Shown here: piece by piece, positions 44,188 to 53,725 of the stretch
How the letters are laid out: every line of letters starts with the position of its first letter
Numbering within the stretch: the stretch's first letter is position 1
Origin: an uncultured Clostridia bacterium
Lineage (GTDB): Bacteria; Bacillota; Clostridia; Peptostreptococcales; Anaerovoracaceae
NCBI GenBank assembly: GCA_934278925.1
Contig: CAKQWJ010000003.1
Location: 62,001-126,000 of the forward strand
Direction of reading: 5' to 3'
Length of the DNA stretch: 64,000 nt
Position numbers and translations under genes: made by a program
The notes under the pieces: generated by a model
Told to the model about the DNA's origin: nothing
The model's database searches: none
What the model saw: the letters and a program-made list of their open reading frames with translations, nothing else

Positions 44188-44727
44188 TCACTTTCGATTT
44201 TCAGCTCTCCTATCCGTCACCACCATTACATAGTGGCTGAGCAAAGCCGCACTTCCCGTCGTCAATGCGAGAATCCATCTCCACCGGTCATCGAAGAGCA
44301 CGCAATTGAATATCAGAATCGTTGCCGCGGTTCCACAGATTATGGAAAGAATCAAGATTTTGTGCCACGCCTTCAGTCCGAACTTCCTCGCATCCTGCGT
44401 CATCTGCGCCGAAAAAAGGCTGTTCGCCAGAAAGGCGATTCCGATCATCAGCAGTATCAGCTGCTGCTCCTTAAAATGATAGAAGGACACGCCCATAATA
44501 ATCATCAGTATGCCCAGCCCGAAGTCGTATTCAAAAGCCAAGCAATACAAATCCTTCGAGAAATATCCGAAAATCTTCAGCACGCCGTTTGCAGCCAATA
44601 TAATTCCAAATATCCTTCCCAAGAAAACATTCATCACCGGAAGATTCAGAATTAACGCTGCGGTAACGGCGTAAAGCACGATATCGATTATAATCGTTCC
44701 GCGCCGCGCGATTTTATTTTTATCCAA
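44188..44727 (-). CDS. DUF308-like membrane protein
   Basis: 179 residues with six predicted helices, resembling the DUF308 (HdeD-like) family: paired helices with GRIFGIILAANGVLKIFGY and GLGILMIIMGVSFYH. The start is TTG, with a GAGGTGAG site upstream; no suitable ATG lies nearby. It follows the radical SAM gene by 78 bases on the same strand and may be cotranscribed. Function unknown. Confidence 0.65.
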   Translation of the reverse strand: MDKNKIARRGTIIIDIVLYAVTAALILNLPVMNVFLGRIFGIILAANGVLKIFGYFSKDLYCLAFEYDFGLGILMIIMGVSFYHFKEQQLILLMIGIAFLANSLFSAQMTQDARKFGLKAWHKILILSIICGTAATILIFNCVLFDDRWRWILALTTGSAALLSHYVMVVTDRRAENRK

Positions 44728-44805
44728 CCCTTCTCACCTCTTTTCTCGTATATATGCAAGTTATACATACGCATCATGGATGACATTATGGAATAAAAAC
44801 GGACG

Positions 44806-46146
44806 TTACTTATTCTGCTTTTCTGCCCATAATTTATCGGCTACCGGATCCCAATTCTTTGCATAAGCGACGGTCTTTCCGCAGAAATGCTCTGCACTTT
44901 CCGGAGATTCCAAATCCGTCGAGTGCGCGCCGGATTCCTTTACCATTTGCGGCAGTTTGTCCGGATTCTCCAGCATCGGACACGGCTTCAGATAATTGTC
45001 GTTGAACGGCATATTTCTGTGGTATGCCATGAACAACGGACTCTGCATAGCCTCCAGCAATGTTTTTTCCCGAATGTTCGAATCCGAATAGTGAATGAAG
45101 GCACACGGATCGATATCGCCGTTGGCATTGATGTGAAGATATCTTCTTCCGCCGGCGATGCATCCGTTAACGTATTCGCCGTCGTTCTGGAAATCGATGA
45201 TGAACAACGGGTTTTCCGCACGATACTTCCGCACGCGGTTCATGGTTTCCACCCGCTGTTCCGGTGTCGGCAGCAGCTCCGGAGAAGCATCGTTTCCCAC
45301 CGGCATGTAGTGGAAGAACCAGGTGAAGAAAGCGCCCACATCCTTCAAGCTGTCCAGGAATTCCTTCGATGTGATGGATTCGAAATTGACACTGGTGTAG
45401 CAGCAGGAGAATCCGAACGGAAGCCGGTTGCGGCGAAGAACATCGCAGGCATGCATTACCTTATCGTATACGCCCACGCCTCTTCGGCTGTCCGTCGCCT
45501 CACTGAAACCTTCAATCGAAATGCACGGGATGAAGTTCTTCACCCGAAGCATCTCTTCGGCAAATTCATCATCAATCAGTGTGCCGTTTGTAAAAGCAAG
45601 AATCACGCAGTCCTCGTGTTTCTCGCAGAGTTTAATGATATCCTTCTTTCGTACCATCGGCTCTCCGCCGGTCAAAAGATAGAAGTACACGCCCATATTT
45701 TTGCCCTGGCACATGATATCGTCCAGCTCCTCAAAGGAAAGGTTCAGCTTATTGCCGTATTCCGCCGCCCAGCAGCCGGTGCAGTGCAGGTTGCAGGCGC
45801 TGGTCGGGTCCATCAGAATCGCCCACGGAATGTTGCAGTCCAATTTATTTCTGAGCTCATCTTCTCGCTTCCATCCGGCCAGGCATGCGTTCAGGAAAAA
45901 ATTTCCCAAAAGAGTCTTCGCCACATCCGGATTGATATCGTGGATAATATGAGTAATATACTTCTGGTAAGGACTGTTCTTATCCTCCAATTCTTTCCGA
46001 ATTGCTCTTCTCGCTCCGACAAAATCGTCTCCCGCAAACTTATCTGCCCAGTCCATAATCTTCATAAGATTCTTATCCGGATCCTTATATGCCATATCAA
46101 TCGCCCGATCCAGACCAAATTGTTCTAATGAATGTACGAGTTTCAT
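44806..46146 (-). CDS. radical SAM protein with SPASM-like C-terminus, function unknown
   Basis: 446 residues. An N-terminal helical region of about 110 residues precedes a radical SAM barrel whose cluster motif CNLHCTGC lies near residue 118, followed by LLTGGEP and AFTNGTLID. The C-terminal part has further cysteines (GCIAGG, DPCAFIHY, LKPCPML, a final FCGK), as in SPASM domains that bind extra Fe-S clusters for peptide or sugar modification. No short substrate peptide gene was seen beside it. An AGGAGG site precedes the ATG. It lies downstream of the allB1-permease operon but beyond two terminator-like hairpins. Confidence 0.82.
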   Translation of the reverse strand: MKLVHSLEQFGLDRAIDMAYKDPDKNLMKIMDWADKFAGDDFVGARRAIRKELEDKNSPYQKYITHIIHDINPDVAKTLLGNFFLNACLAGWKREDELRNKLDCNIPWAILMDPTSACNLHCTGCWAAEYGNKLNLSFEELDDIMCQGKNMGVYFYLLTGGEPMVRKKDIIKLCEKHEDCVILAFTNGTLIDDEFAEEMLRVKNFIPCISIEGFSEATDSRRGVGVYDKVMHACDVLRRNRLPFGFSCCYTSVNFESITSKEFLDSLKDVGAFFTWFFHYMPVGNDASPELLPTPEQRVETMNRVRKYRAENPLFIIDFQNDGEYVNGCIAGGRRYLHINANGDIDPCAFIHYSDSNIREKTLLEAMQSPLFMAYHRNMPFNDNYLKPCPMLENPDKLPQMVKESGAHSTDLESPESAEHFCGKTVAYAKNWDPVADKLWAEKQNK

Positions 46147-46237
46147 GATTTCTACCTCCTAGCAGTTCTTTTGATAATTCTCTTATCTCTTGTCATGATT
46201 CTATCGCACTTTATCATTAATTTAACTAGACAAAAAA

Positions 46238-46267
46238 GTGAAAGTGTTCGAATTCGAACACTTTCAC
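46238..46267 (-). terminator. terminator of the first allB-permease operon (30-bp perfect palindrome)
   Basis: Two 15-base arms with no spacer, centred on TTCGAATTCGAA, followed on the minus strand by TTTTTTG. Confidence 0.75.
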
Positions 46268-46283
46268 CCAAATTGCCTAAATT

Positions 46284-46319
46284 AAAGGAACTGCCGCACA
46301 AACGTACAGCAGTTCCTTT
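46284..46319 (-). terminator. second hairpin after the permease gene
   Basis: Perfect arms AAAGGAACTGC and GCAGTTCCTTT with a 14-base loop, between the permease stop and the palindrome at 46238. The T tract is weak. Confidence 0.5.
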
Positions 46320-46369
46320 CGGGTTGCAGATTTCTCTGCAGGTGTATGAAAAAATGATTTTTTGATGGC

Positions 46370-47743
46370 TTATTTTTTCTCCAAGATGGTTCCTTTGCGG
46401 AAACCCTCTACGGACTTCATGTTCTTCATCAGCAGATAATATACGATGCCGGTCGGAATCGTTGCCGTGAAGAAGGACAGGTCTACGTTCAGCAGTCCGA
46501 TTACCGCACCGATTACAGTAGCGATAATTGCTGCCATGTTCACACCCTTCTTGGATCCGTTGTCGTCATACAGATCTTCCAGCTGCTCTTCGGTGAACTT
46601 TCTTCTGTGAAGAATGAAGAAGTCCACAATCAGAACGGCAAAGATTGGAGCGAAGAATGCGGAGTAAATCTTAACGAACAGGGACAGACCTGCTGCAGAG
46701 CTGTCATTAGTCAGGATCCATGGACATGTTGCAACTGCCAGGATACCGATCAGGATAACCGCTGTCTTATGCTTCATCTTGAAAGTGTCCATAAATACGT
46801 ATGCCGGCGGAATAACGTTACTTGCCAGGTTGGTGGACAGCTGTGCAAAGATGATGAATGCCAGTGTTACAACCAGGATGGCTTTGTTGTCTACCATTTC
46901 CGCAAAAGCGTTGATCGGGTTTGCAATACCGGTTGCAGTGGAAGCCATTGCACCGATGATGCCCAGCATTACGGTAGCCGGTACCATTGCCATGAAGTAA
47001 GAGAATCCTCTTACCGGTGCGCTGTAGCCCTGCTTCATCTCTCTGGAGTAGTCCGAAGCGTTCAGCATTACGGTTGTACTGTTTCCAAAGAATGCGATGA
47101 TTGCAGCAACAAACGGCAGACCCCAAGTTCCGGACTTGTTCATCAGGTTCGTGGAAATCACATCCCACTGTGTGGTCAGGCAGATGTACAGCAGGTAAAT
47201 CATTGCGAAAACGATTACGGTTCCGCCGATGTTTCCAACCCACTTTGCACCCCGGAATCCCTTGATGGACAGCAGAATCTGTACCACCTGGAATACGATG
47301 AACCACAGCCAAATATTGTCATAACCGAAAATCAATTTAACGATGTTGTTGATTGCGGCACCACCCAGCCATGTCTGGTATCCGTACCATACGATAGCCG
47401 GAAGACCTCTCAGCATGGAAGGAAGAATGTTGCCCTTCGTTCCGTATGCACTCTTCAAGTGAACGGAATACGGTGCACCGGTGGTGTAACCGAACTGGTC
47501 GTTCATTGCGATACCGATGACCAGAATAGTGGAACCGATCAGCACTGCCAGGAAGAGCTGCAGGAGGTTCAGTCCTGTCTCCATCTGTGCGGATCCCATT
47601 GCCAGTGTTCCGATGGAAATACATCCACCCAGCCACAGCATGGTGTTGGATCCCCAATTCATCGTTCTCTTTTCCCAAGGAATCGGGCGAATGCTGTCGT
47701 CCTGTTTCTTCTGGACAACTTCCTGATTCTTTTCGTTGCTCAT
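46370..47743 (-). CDS. NCS1-family permease, probable allantoin/hydantoin transporter (copy 1)
   Basis: 457 residues, twelve predicted helices. NCS1 hallmarks: IPWEKRTMNWGSNTMLWLGG-like N-terminus (cation/substrate region), GLPAIVWYGYQTWLGGAAI, NASDYSREMK and SNVIPPAYVF. The family carries nucleobases, hydantoins and allantoin with Na+ or H+. It begins 65 bases after the allB1 stop, forming a two-gene unit that suggests uptake of the compound that allantoinase opens. A paralogue lies at 49625. Confidence 0.88.
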   Translation of the reverse strand: MSNEKNQEVVQKKQDDSIRPIPWEKRTMNWGSNTMLWLGGCISIGTLAMGSAQMETGLNLLQLFLAVLIGSTILVIGIAMNDQFGYTTGAPYSVHLKSAYGTKGNILPSMLRGLPAIVWYGYQTWLGGAAINNIVKLIFGYDNIWLWFIVFQVVQILLSIKGFRGAKWVGNIGGTVIVFAMIYLLYICLTTQWDVISTNLMNKSGTWGLPFVAAIIAFFGNSTTVMLNASDYSREMKQGYSAPVRGFSYFMAMVPATVMLGIIGAMASTATGIANPINAFAEMVDNKAILVVTLAFIIFAQLSTNLASNVIPPAYVFMDTFKMKHKTAVILIGILAVATCPWILTNDSSAAGLSLFVKIYSAFFAPIFAVLIVDFFILHRRKFTEEQLEDLYDDNGSKKGVNMAAIIATVIGAVIGLLNVDLSFFTATIPTGIVYYLLMKNMKSVEGFRKGTILEKK

Positions 47744-47808
47744 TACTTAATCTCCTCAAATAAAATCATACATATTTAATTTCCGTTTTCCGAAAGGAAT
47801 TCGGTAAA

Positions 47809-49212
47809 TTACTGAATCGGTGTTACGTACTCGCCGTAACCGTTTGCTTCTTCCAGATACTTGCCATCCTTCGCAACTACCCGGCCGCGGATAATTGTGC
47901 AGGTCGGTGCACCCTTCCCTTCGAAACCGTCGAAGCAGCTCACGTGACCCTTTGTGTACAGCTTATCCTGTTCGCACTTCCATTCTTTCTCCGGATCCAG
48001 AATTACAACGTCGCCGTCAAATCCCAGTTCAAACGCACCCTTGCGTCCGTAGAATCCGAAAATCTTCGCCGGGTTGTAGTCCATAACCTTTGCGATCAGC
48101 GTTGGGCTCAGATTCTTCTGATGAACTACCATGTCGAACATCATCGGCAGGAAGTACTGAATAGCGTTCAGACCGCCCCATGCCTTCCAGATGTCTCTGG
48201 TCTCATTGTCCTTTTCCTCATCGGCTGCCGGAGAGTGGTCACTGCCGACGCAGGACAGGGTTCCGTCCAGAACGTAATCCCACAGCTTCTCCATATCCTC
48301 TTTCTTTCTCATCGGAGGAGTGCACTTTGCCGGAGCTCCTTTTTCAAAAACAAAATCTTCGGTGAGTCCCAGGTAGTGCGGGCAAGTCTCTGCAGTAATC
48401 GGCAGACCTTCATGCTGTGCATCCTTCACCACCTGTGCAACCATCGGATGGCTGACATGGCAGATATGAACTCTTCCGCCGGTTGCTCTTGCCATATCGA
48501 TGACATTTTTCGTTGCTACATACTCGGTCCATACATCGTGGGAATCCAGGAATGCACGGATTTTTTCATCTCTGCTCAGGCCTTCCTTTGCCTTCGCTTC
48601 CTTCTCCATTTCCAGAACCTGGCCATACTCTTCACAGTGGAAACCGCACAGCGCATTGTATGGCTTCAGAATTTCCAGCGCCTTTCGAACATTTCCCAGA
48701 TTCACGGTCGGGAACAGCGGTCCGTTCGGGCAGGTAAATCCCTTAAATGCGGCAACACCCAGCTTCTGAAGATCTTCCAGATCTGCCATGTTATTTTTTA
48801 CCGAATCCGGAGCATCATCGAAGTCTCCTACCAGACCACCCCAAAGACCGAAGTCCACGTAGGAATGCTTGCTGATTTTGCCCATCTTCATATCAAAGAT
48901 TTCTTTATTCATTAGAGATGGATCGTTGTTCAGCGGCATATCAATCAGCGTGGTGCAGCCCGCAGCAACTGCGGCTCTGGAACCGGTTTCAAAATCTTCT
49001 CTGTACTCGAATCCAGGCTCATTCAGATGCGCATGGCAATCGATGATTCCCGGGAATACCAGGTTTCCCTCTGCATCGATTACTTCTTTTGCGTCCACTT
49101 CCGTGCCCGGAGTCAGGAACGCTGCGTATTTTCCGTCCTGAATGGCGATTTCCGCTTCAAAGATACGGTCCGGTGTTACAAGGCGACCGTTTTTGATTAA
49201 AAGATCATACAT
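47809..49212 (-). CDS. allB: allantoinase (cyclic amidohydrolase), copy 1
   Basis: 467 residues. Opens allantoin to allantoate. The binuclear metal site of cyclic amidohydrolases is complete: His60 and His62 (DCHAHLNEPG), carbamylatable Lys157 (AFKGFT), His192 (GFHCEE), His252/255 (CHVSH) and Asp325 (GSDHSP). The chain is closer to AllB than to dihydropyrimidinase because of the short HLNEPG loop and the WGGLNAIQ segment. The AAGGAGAG site is clear. Upstream lies one copy of the locus motif and a leader hairpin. Confidence 0.86.
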   Translation of the reverse strand: MYDLLIKNGRLVTPDRIFEAEIAIQDGKYAAFLTPGTEVDAKEVIDAEGNLVFPGIIDCHAHLNEPGFEYREDFETGSRAAVAAGCTTLIDMPLNNDPSLMNKEIFDMKMGKISKHSYVDFGLWGGLVGDFDDAPDSVKNNMADLEDLQKLGVAAFKGFTCPNGPLFPTVNLGNVRKALEILKPYNALCGFHCEEYGQVLEMEKEAKAKEGLSRDEKIRAFLDSHDVWTEYVATKNVIDMARATGGRVHICHVSHPMVAQVVKDAQHEGLPITAETCPHYLGLTEDFVFEKGAPAKCTPPMRKKEDMEKLWDYVLDGTLSCVGSDHSPAADEEKDNETRDIWKAWGGLNAIQYFLPMMFDMVVHQKNLSPTLIAKVMDYNPAKIFGFYGRKGAFELGFDGDVVILDPEKEWKCEQDKLYTKGHVSCFDGFEGKGAPTCTIIRGRVVAKDGKYLEEANGYGEYVTPIQ

Positions 49213-49277
49213 AATTATCTCTCCTTCTATTAATTCTGAAATCGGAATTAATATCTTTTTAATAGGGGTTAAAATTT

Positions 49278-49295
49278 AGGTCAACCCATATTTAA
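49278..49295 (+). promoter_or_regulatory. allantoin-locus motif, copy 4
   Basis: AGGTCAACCCATATTTAA, 66 bases before allB1. On the minus strand it reads TTGACC, a possible -35 box for allB1. Confidence 0.6.
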
Positions 49296-49528
49296 ATAAT
49301 TTCACATAGATAATACATGAATTACATATTGAATGCAACACCTAAAAAGCTTTCCTTTTCATACAATCTATTTTCTCTTTTTTAAGCAATAGTTTGACTG
49401 TTTAATTCTTTTAATAATTCGTTTTTTCAATATCTATCATTGGTTTTAGCCGTTCTTGTGATAGTCTCAGGAAATGCTTGTCAACTTTATGATATTAGGT
49501 CATTGTTATTGGTATTATAATTAATTAT

Positions 49529-49570
49529 AACGAAAACAGCTATGAACGCGAATTCATAGCTGTTTTCGTT
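49529..49570 (-). terminator. terminator of the second allB-permease operon
   Basis: Perfect 18-bp stem (AACGAAAACAGCTATGAA and its complement) with a 6-base loop, 55 bases after the permease stop. Confidence 0.82.
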
Positions 49571-49624
49571 TTAGGGGAGTTTTTTACTGCCCCTTCTTAA
49601 TATGTGTCAAATGCCTATGGATGT

Positions 49625-50986
49625 CTATTTATCAAAGATGGTTCCGGTACGGAACGGAGCCGCACTCTTCATGACCTTCATCAGAATGTAGTATACAACT
49701 CCGGTCGGAATCAGGCTGACATACCAGGACAGATCCATTACGAATACGGAAGTCAGAGATCCCAGTACAATAGCGATTACTGCCGCCCAGTTGATGCCCT
49801 TGAACGGACCTTCCTTGTCATACATCGTGTTGATGTCCAGCTGACTCTTTCTGAGAATGTAGTAGTCTACTACCATTACCGCAAAAATCGGTCCCAGGAA
49901 TGCGGAGTAGAACTTGGTGAACAGGGACAGTCCGGCAGCGGAGTCCGCAGTTACCAGCTTCCATGGCATTACGCATACGGAAAGGATACCAACCAGAACG
50001 GTTGCGTGAGTCCACTTCATCTTGAAGGACTCCATCAGAACGTATGCCGGCGGAACGATGTTGTTCAGTACGTTTGTCGTAACCTGTGCAAATGCGATGA
50101 ACAGGAGTGTTACGACAGTCAAGAACTTGCTTCCCATGGTAGTGGAGAATACAACCACAGGATCGGAGTTTCCTGTTGCAGCGGTTACCAGCAATCCAAT
50201 CAGACCCATGAACAGGGTTACCGGCAGAATTGCGATGGTGTAGATGCTTCCGGTCTTAACGGAATGAACTTCATCCTTCAAGTTTCTGGAATAGTCCGAA
50301 GCATTGATAATCATCGTGGAATAGATGCCCAGGAAGGATGTGGTGGCTGCCCAGAAAGGCATTCCCCAAGTTCCCTTAATTCCGGCAAAGGAAGCGCTGA
50401 TGTCTACGGCGAACTTCGTTTTTACAATGTACAGCATGTACGCCAGAATCGCTACGATGAATACGCAGGAGAAGTTCTCCAGCCATTTGATTCCGTGGAA
50501 TCCCTTAATTGCCAGGGAAACCTGCAGAATGGTGAACAGTGCAAAGATCACCGGAAGATTGTCGAATCCCCACAGAATCTTGAAGCAGCTGTTGATGGCA
50601 CCGGCACCAACCCAAGACTGGAAGCCGAACCATACGATTGCCGGAAGACCACGCAGCACGCCCGGTATTTTTACGCCGGCGGTACCGAAAGAGGATCTCA
50701 GCTGAATGATGTACGGAATTCCATATTTGTGTCCGCAGTTACCAACCAAAACCAGCGCAATGGCGATTACCAGACAGCCGATTGCCATGGCGAGAATTGC
50801 CTGAGTAATGGTCAGCACACCGATCAGGCTGGCCCCCATGGAAAAGGTTCCGATGGATACACAGCCGCCCAGGAAGGACGCGGTGTAGGACAGGGAGCCC
50901 ATGATTCTCTCCTTGGTTGGCTGCAAATCCTCGTTGACATTTGCAACCAGCTCCGGGTTCAAATTCTTGTTTTCTACAATACTCAT
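49625..50986 (-). CDS. NCS1-family permease, probable allantoin/hydantoin transporter (copy 2)
   Basis: 453 residues, twelve predicted helices, clearly a paralogue of the permease at 46370: GGCVSIGTFSMGASL, RGLPAIVWFGFQSWVGAGAINS, NASDYSRNLK, NIVPPAYVLMESFKMKW. It lies 33 bases after the second allantoinase gene, repeating the allB-permease order. Whether the two carriers differ in substrate or affinity cannot be told. GGAG site before the ATG. Confidence 0.88.
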   Translation of the reverse strand: MSIVENKNLNPELVANVNEDLQPTKERIMGSLSYTASFLGGCVSIGTFSMGASLIGVLTITQAILAMAIGCLVIAIALVLVGNCGHKYGIPYIIQLRSSFGTAGVKIPGVLRGLPAIVWFGFQSWVGAGAINSCFKILWGFDNLPVIFALFTILQVSLAIKGFHGIKWLENFSCVFIVAILAYMLYIVKTKFAVDISASFAGIKGTWGMPFWAATTSFLGIYSTMIINASDYSRNLKDEVHSVKTGSIYTIAILPVTLFMGLIGLLVTAATGNSDPVVVFSTTMGSKFLTVVTLLFIAFAQVTTNVLNNIVPPAYVLMESFKMKWTHATVLVGILSVCVMPWKLVTADSAAGLSLFTKFYSAFLGPIFAVMVVDYYILRKSQLDINTMYDKEGPFKGINWAAVIAIVLGSLTSVFVMDLSWYVSLIPTGVVYYILMKVMKSAAPFRTGTIFDK

Positions 50987-51019
50987 ACTTTAAATCTCCT
51001 TAATTAATATCATCAAATC

Positions 51020-52393
51020 CTAGCGGATTCGCTTAACCAGTTCACCGGTGCCCTTTGCACCAACGACTTTTCCATCCTCTGCCATCACATTTCCTCTCAG
51101 AATGGTGCATACCGGAAGGCCCTGTCCCTTCAGACCAACGAATGCGGAAATCGGGTTCACATAGAGCAGGGAGTCTGCGGTGATTTCCCATTCTTTATCC
51201 GGATCGATGATTACCAGGTCGGCATCGAAGCCCGGCTTAATATCACCCTTCTTTCCGTAGATTCCGAATGCCTCTGCCGGAAGTTTTGCCCAAGCGTTTG
51301 CGAGAGAGCAAGGATCAACGCCTCTCTTTACGACACCTTCGGAGAAGATGGCCTGTACGCAGCTCTGAATTCCGCTGATTCCGCCCCATACATCGAATAC
51401 GTTTTCGATTTTGTTTCCGAGAATCTCGTTGAACTTCTCGTCATAAGAGCATGGGGAGTGGTCGGATGCCAGTCCGGCAAACGTTCCGTTCTCAACATAC
51501 TCCCACATTCCTTCGCGAGCGTCCTCCGAGCGGAGCGGCGGTGCGCATTTGAACATCGGACCGTTGTCCAGAGTATCCTGATCCACGAAGGTCAGGTAAT
51601 GACCGCAGGTTTCTGCAGAAATCGGATAGCCTTCCATCTGAGCTTCGAATACCTTTTCGGCTACTGCAGGGTGGCTGATGTGGCAGATGTGCGCACGGCA
51701 CTCCAGTTCTTCTGCCATGGCAATAACCGCTTCGGTGGCAACCATTTCAGCGGCAACGGTTCTGGAATCCAGGAATCCCTGCCAATCCAGTCTACCGGCT
51801 TCCTTCATTGCCTTTTCGCCTTCTTTAATCATGCTGTAGTCTTCACAATGGAATCCGGCCATTCCGCCAAATCCCTTGATAATCTTCATTGCTTCGTATG
51901 CCTGTCCGTATGTCAGGGAAGCATAATCCGGAGATACCGGTCCCAGGAAGGACTTAAATGCTACAACGCCCTTCTCGTCCAGTGCTTCCAGCTGATCGAA
52001 GTTATCCGGAACAAGTCCGCCCCAGAAACAATAGTCTGAGTACGCGTTCGGGCTAACCTTCGCTTCTTTCTTGTCGAAAAGCTCCGGTGTGGTCAATGCC
52101 GGCTCGTTCTGAAGCGGCATATCGATTACCGTGGTATATCCTCCCAGAATCGCCGCTGCCGTACCGTGCTCGTAGTCTTCTCTCCACTCATATCCCGGAT
52201 CGTTCAAGTGTGCATGAGTGTCGATTGCGCCCGGGAATACGAATTTACCCTGTGCATCGATTACTCGAGTGGCTTCCGGCTCTTCACCAACTGCCAGGAT
52301 TGCCGCAATTTTTCCATCCTTTACCGCAACATTTCCTTCCTGCACCAGCTCCGGTGTCACCAGTTTGCCGTTTTTAATCAGCAGATCATACAT
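51020..52393 (-). CDS. allB: allantoinase / cyclic amidohydrolase, copy 2
   Basis: 457 residues with the complete metal site: His60/His62 (THAHLNDPG), Lys147 (AFKSFL), His182 (GFHCED), His238/241 (CHISH) and Asp in ASDHSPC. It shares start MYDLLIKNGKLVTP and general plan with copy 1 but differs widely in the loops (for example GPVSPDYASLTY after the Lys), so the two may prefer different ureides. A GGAGG site precedes the ATG. First gene of an allB-permease pair, divergent from allH. Confidence 0.85.
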   Translation of the reverse strand: MYDLLIKNGKLVTPELVQEGNVAVKDGKIAAILAVGEEPEATRVIDAQGKFVFPGAIDTHAHLNDPGYEWREDYEHGTAAAILGGYTTVIDMPLQNEPALTTPELFDKKEAKVSPNAYSDYCFWGGLVPDNFDQLEALDEKGVVAFKSFLGPVSPDYASLTYGQAYEAMKIIKGFGGMAGFHCEDYSMIKEGEKAMKEAGRLDWQGFLDSRTVAAEMVATEAVIAMAEELECRAHICHISHPAVAEKVFEAQMEGYPISAETCGHYLTFVDQDTLDNGPMFKCAPPLRSEDAREGMWEYVENGTFAGLASDHSPCSYDEKFNEILGNKIENVFDVWGGISGIQSCVQAIFSEGVVKRGVDPCSLANAWAKLPAEAFGIYGKKGDIKPGFDADLVIIDPDKEWEITADSLLYVNPISAFVGLKGQGLPVCTILRGNVMAEDGKVVGAKGTGELVKRIR

Positions 52394-52747
52394 AATACAA
52401 TCCTCCTTCTAAAAAATCAACATCTTCAATCCGAATGAGAGCATCCTTTTGCCCCATCCGTTTTTTCCGCCTGTAAAAATTTTCAGCGGATTATTTAAAA
52501 AATATCAAAATTCGGTCAACCAAATTTTAATTTTTTGATGATTATATTTTACATGAGTGAATTCGAATAATCAATAGAAATGTGTTATTTTTGTGATATT
52601 AATCATTCCAAAAAACGAATGCCGGCTTCACATTCCATTAAGTTTTTTTATATTTTGATTTTTCTCCTATGGAATGGTACTATAAGCATAGTTGAATTAT
52701 TTGAAAAAATCTAACATTACGAAATAAATTGAAAGGGCAATCGCAAC
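52394..52747. other. divergent region between allB2 and allH
   Basis: 354 bases, AT-rich. It holds one locus motif (52513) on the allB2 side and, on the allH side, ATTCCAT/ATGGAAT inverted arms (about 52632-52676) just before a -10-like TATAAG at 52681. Confidence 0.5.
52513..52530 (+). promoter_or_regulatory. allantoin-locus motif, copy 5
   Basis: CGGTCAACCAAATTTTAA, 120 bases before allB2. On the minus strand it offers TTGACC with TAAATA 16 bases later as a possible promoter. Confidence 0.6.
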
Positions 52748-53644
52748 ATGAATACACCGACTCGTATCAATGTGCTGAAAACTTCAGATTCGATTCTTCG
52801 CCATTTAAAAAAAATTCAGGATCACGGCGCCCCTTACCGAGGAAGAGTCCATTCCGTGTATCGGCACACCATCAATCTACAATTTCCGGACGGTTTGCTG
52901 GCATTGCAATGTGCAGATTCTCCTCTGTCGCCCATCAGTCTGACGCTTCCCCTGAACGGAAGTCAAATGGATGCACTTTCGGTAACACAGAATGCTCCGT
53001 GCTTCATATATCCGGATCATATCGAGATTCATTGCAAGGATTCCTTGCTTCTCATTCACGTTGAGGATGCTGCCGATTATTATTCCGCATCGATTTCCGA
53101 CGTCGCCATCGGCAGCACGTTTCGTGATTGCATCGGCAAGGTGATTCAGGAATCCGGAAAAAGCGGATTTGCTTACATTTTCAACGATGACCCTCACCTA
53201 AAAGGAGATTTCATTCTCCAGGGTGCCCGGAAGTACATTCAGGAAACGGAAGAGTTTCTTCAGAACGAAGAACCGGAAAAGGCCGCTATCTCTTTGGGAC
53301 GCATTTTGGGACTTGGGACCGGCTTGACGCCTTCCGGCGACGATTTTCTCTGCGGCGTGCTGGCCATGCTCCAGACGACGGGGCAGGAGAAAAATCCTTT
53401 TACACGGATGCTCCACCGCCGGATTCAGCAGAATCTGTTCGCCACCAACGACATCAGCGGTGAATTCCTTCAATCCGCACTTCGGGGAGAATACAGTGAA
53501 CCGGCGATTCACCTGCTTCAGGCGGCCGACCGCGGAATCGGCGAAATTACCGGCTATGCCAAATCCTTCCTGCACATCGGCCATTCTTCCGGCATCGACA
53601 CACTGTGCGGAATGATTTGGGTACTGGACAACTTTGCCCATTAA
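52748..53644 (+). CDS. allH: DUF2877 protein, AllH (YlbF-like) subunit of oxamate carbamoyltransferase
   Basis: 298 residues. The DUF2877 hallmark GLGTGLTPSGDDFLCG lies near residues 192-207, followed by an HSSGIDTLCGM motif near the end. In E. coli the corresponding gene (ylbF/allH) is beside fdrA and ylbE, and its product is reported to be required with them for oxamate transcarbamylase. Here it is 12 kb from the allF-allG fusion and on the opposite strand but within the same locus and near the same motif. AAAGGG site about 12 bases from the ATG. Confidence 0.87.
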   Translation: MNTPTRINVLKTSDSILRHLKKIQDHGAPYRGRVHSVYRHTINLQFPDGLLALQCADSPLSPISLTLPLNGSQMDALSVTQNAPCFIYPDHIEIHCKDSLLLIHVEDAADYYSASISDVAIGSTFRDCIGKVIQESGKSGFAYIFNDDPHLKGDFILQGARKYIQETEEFLQNEEPEKAAISLGRILGLGTGLTPSGDDFLCGVLAMLQTTGQEKNPFTRMLHRRIQQNLFATNDISGEFLQSALRGEYSEPAIHLLQAADRGIGEITGYAKSFLHIGHSSGIDTLCGMIWVLDNFAH

Positions 53645-53679
53645 AGTCGAAATGTGAATTCTTTGTGTTTTTTGAAAAT

Positions 53680-53697
53680 GTGTCAACCAATTTTCAA
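53680..53697 (+). promoter_or_regulatory. allantoin-locus motif, copy 6
   Basis: GTGTCAACCAATTTTCAA, enclosed in a TTTGAAAAT/ATTTTCAAA dyad (53671-53698), ten bases before an extended -10 box for the nitroreductase gene. Confidence 0.55.
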
Positions 53698-53703
53698 ATT
53701 ATG

Positions 53704-53712
53704 TGGTACAAT
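53704..53712 (+). promoter_or_regulatory. extended -10 promoter of the nitroreductase gene
   Basis: TGGTACAAT with no good -35 box; motif copy 6 covers the -35 position. Confidence 0.5.
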
Positions 53713-53725
53713 GAACTTGCCTAAT

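Larger units (their letters stand above)
49213..49624. other. intergenic region upstream of allB1
   Basis: 412 bases, very AT-rich. It holds, near allB1, a leader inverted repeat (ATTAATTC/GAATTAAT, 49229-49252) and one locus motif at 49278. On the far side it holds the terminator of the second permease gene (49529-49570). The middle 200 bases show nothing I can name. Confidence 0.6.
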
